The position numbers were made by a program, and so were the translations under genes. Source: Chryseobacterium sp. (GTDB lineage Bacteria; Bacteroidota; Bacteroidia; Flavobacteriales; Weeksellaceae). Taken from it: 64,000 nt of DNA. The stretch spans positions 1,364,001-1,428,000 of the forward strand of contig NZ_CP044507.1 of the NCBI RefSeq assembly GCF_008831505.1. The letters are read 5' to 3'. Position 1 is the first letter of the stretch; each line of letters starts with the position of its first letter. Of the stretch, positions 63,048 through 64,000 are shown one piece after another. The notes beneath the pieces are model-generated. The model was not told where the DNA came from. It made no database searches and saw nothing but the letters and a program-made list of their open reading frames with translations.

Positions 63048-64000
63048 TTACAGCAGTAGAGTTAGCGGCTGCTCCAGATAAGTTCTCAGCGTTTGCAGGA
63101 ACTGAGCTCCGGTTGCACCGTCCACAACCCTATGGTCACATGCCAGTGAAAGCTTCATTGTGTTTCCTACAACGATCTGTCCATCCTTCACCACCGGTTT
63201 CTCAATAATTGCCCCCACGGAAAGAATCGCTGAGTTCGGCTGGTTGATGATGGAGGTAAAGGTTTCTATACCGAACATTCCGAGGTTGGATACAGAGAAG
63301 GTGGAACCTTCCATCTCATTAGCTTTCAGACCTTTGGATTTTGCTCTGGATGCCATATCCTTCACTGCGGAAGATATCTGCAGATAGTTCATATGATCCG
63401 TGTTACGGAGCACAGGTACCACAAGACCGTCCGGAATTGCCACTGCCACGCCAACGTTGATGTCGCCATGGTGAATGATCTTGTCGCCGGCCCAGGAAGA
63501 ATTGACCTGCGGATGCTTACGCAATGCCATAGCCGTAGCTTTGATGATCATATCGTTAAACGAAATCTTTGTATCGGGAAGTGAATTGATTTCCTTACGG
63601 GCTTCAATCGCTTTATCCATATTGATCTCCACCATCAGGTAATAATGCGGCGCCGAGAATTTACTTTCTGACAGACGCTTGGCAATGATATTACGAACCT
63701 GTGAGTTTGGAGTTTCAGTGGTCTCGCCTGAAACGAACTCAGCAGCCACTCTCGCTGCAGGAGAAGCCTGAGGCGCCGCTTTTTCCTGACCAGACGTAGA
63801 CGGCTGTTTTGAAGGAGTGAAGGATTCCACATCCTTTTTCACAATCCTGCCGTTTTCACCGGATCCCTGAAGCTGTTTAAGGTCTATACCTTTCTCGGCC
63901 GCCATTTTTCTGGCCAGAGGCGAAATAGCCAGTCGGCTGCCATCATTATTCTGCGCTACTTCCGCTTTTACGGTTTCCTCTTTAATTTCCTGTGGCTTTT
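63048..64000 (-). CDS. Pyruvate dehydrogenase complex E2 (dihydrolipoyl acetyltransferase), 3' part, cut by right edge
   Basis: The frame continues to the window edge. The visible 317 codons begin in a Lys/Glu-rich linker, then a peripheral subunit-binding domain (RLAISPLARKMAAEKGIDL, GSGENGRIVKKDVESF), an Ala/Ser/Pro linker and the CAT domain (RNIIAKRLSESKFSAPHYYLMVEI; catalytic CDHRVVDGATGAQFL). The lipoyl domain(s) lie outside. The start at an internal Met (63905) is not the real one. Likely pyruvate-type E2 because of the linker and PSBD sequence, though 2-oxo acid E2 paralogs exist. Confidence 0.92.
   Translation of the reverse strand, partial: KPQEIKEETVKAEVAQNNDGSRLAISPLARKMAAEKGIDLKQLQGSGENGRIVKKDVESFTPSKQPSTSGQEKAAPQASPAARVAAEFVSGETTETPNSQVRNIIAKRLSESKFSAPHYYLMVEINMDKAIEARKEINSLPDTKISFNDMIIKATAMALRKHPQVNSSWAGDKIIHHGDINVGVAVAIPDGLVVPVLRNTDHMNYLQISSAVKDMASRAKSKGLKANEMEGSTFSVSNLGMFGIETFTSIINQPNSAILSVGAIIEKPVVKDGQIVVGNTMKLSLACDHRVVDGATGAQFLQTLRTYLEQPLTLLL

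Overview
The window is a chromosomal piece of a Bacteroidota bacterium, most likely class Flavobacteriia and close to the Chryseobacterium/Kaistella group. The evidence is: a type IX secretion sorting tail on a subtilase; promoter-like TAnnTTTG -7 boxes and little sign of Shine-Dalgarno sites; families largely confined to this phylum (DUF4294, DUF6952-like, DUF7935-like, YaiO barrel, MnmD without MnmC2); and the ferredoxin / LuxC-like reductase / serC / serA-like / DUF1015 neighbourhood. No rRNA, transposase, integrase, phage module or CRISPR array was seen. One tRNA (Arg, CCT) is present.

Layout. 1-4.4 kb: the 5' part of a propeller-type sensor that runs off the left edge, and a DUF4838 carbohydrate-active-like protein. 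4.4-15.7 kb: a surface-polymer locus. A TPR/YaiO outer-membrane barrel converges on a minus-strand operon of a five-sensor-domain hybrid histidine kinase, a lone receiver, a membrane-anchored HEAT protein and a 1137-residue fusion of a GT2 polysaccharide synthase with an LtaS-type phosphotransferase; a DegT-type sugar aminotransferase lies upstream. 15.8-23.4 kb: T9SS subtilase, AddB-like nuclease, rsmG, aspartate aminotransferase, and a peroxiredoxin-thioredoxin-DUF6952 operon. 23.4-35.97 kb: serine biosynthesis with its conserved neighbours, two peptidases, a cyclophilin-FKBP fusion lipoprotein, ilvE, mnmD, NUDIX, DUF4294, M42 peptidase and rpe. 36-46 kb: ndk, rsgA, DAHP synthase/chorismate mutase, dnaX split by an A11 run, a CPA2 antiporter, an HD protein and a TonB receptor. 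46-52.7 kb: uvrA, a CPBP protease, tRNA-Arg, an M28 peptidase and an aminotransferase.

52.7-55.7 kb is the one clearly accessory stretch. Three 296-297 bp repeats with inverted ends (53413, 54316, 55323) alternate with small cassettes, each a coding tail without a proper start followed by a small lipoprotein or membrane protein. I read this as an array of displaced toxin-tail/immunity-like cassettes, which is inference. The rest (55.7-64 kb) holds a K+-dependent membrane pyrophosphatase carrying an OmpA domain, the soluble pyrophosphatase, a radC / FemAB-like / methyltransferase operon, an LolD-like ATPase and the 3' part of the E2 acyltransferase gene, cut by the right edge.

Most worth checking: the repeat-bounded cassette array, the dnaX A11 slippage site with no ATG for the tail, the sigma-54 promoter driving a 9-codon ORF and terminator at 36.95-37.04 kb, and the kinase-controlled GT2/phosphotransferase fusion locus.
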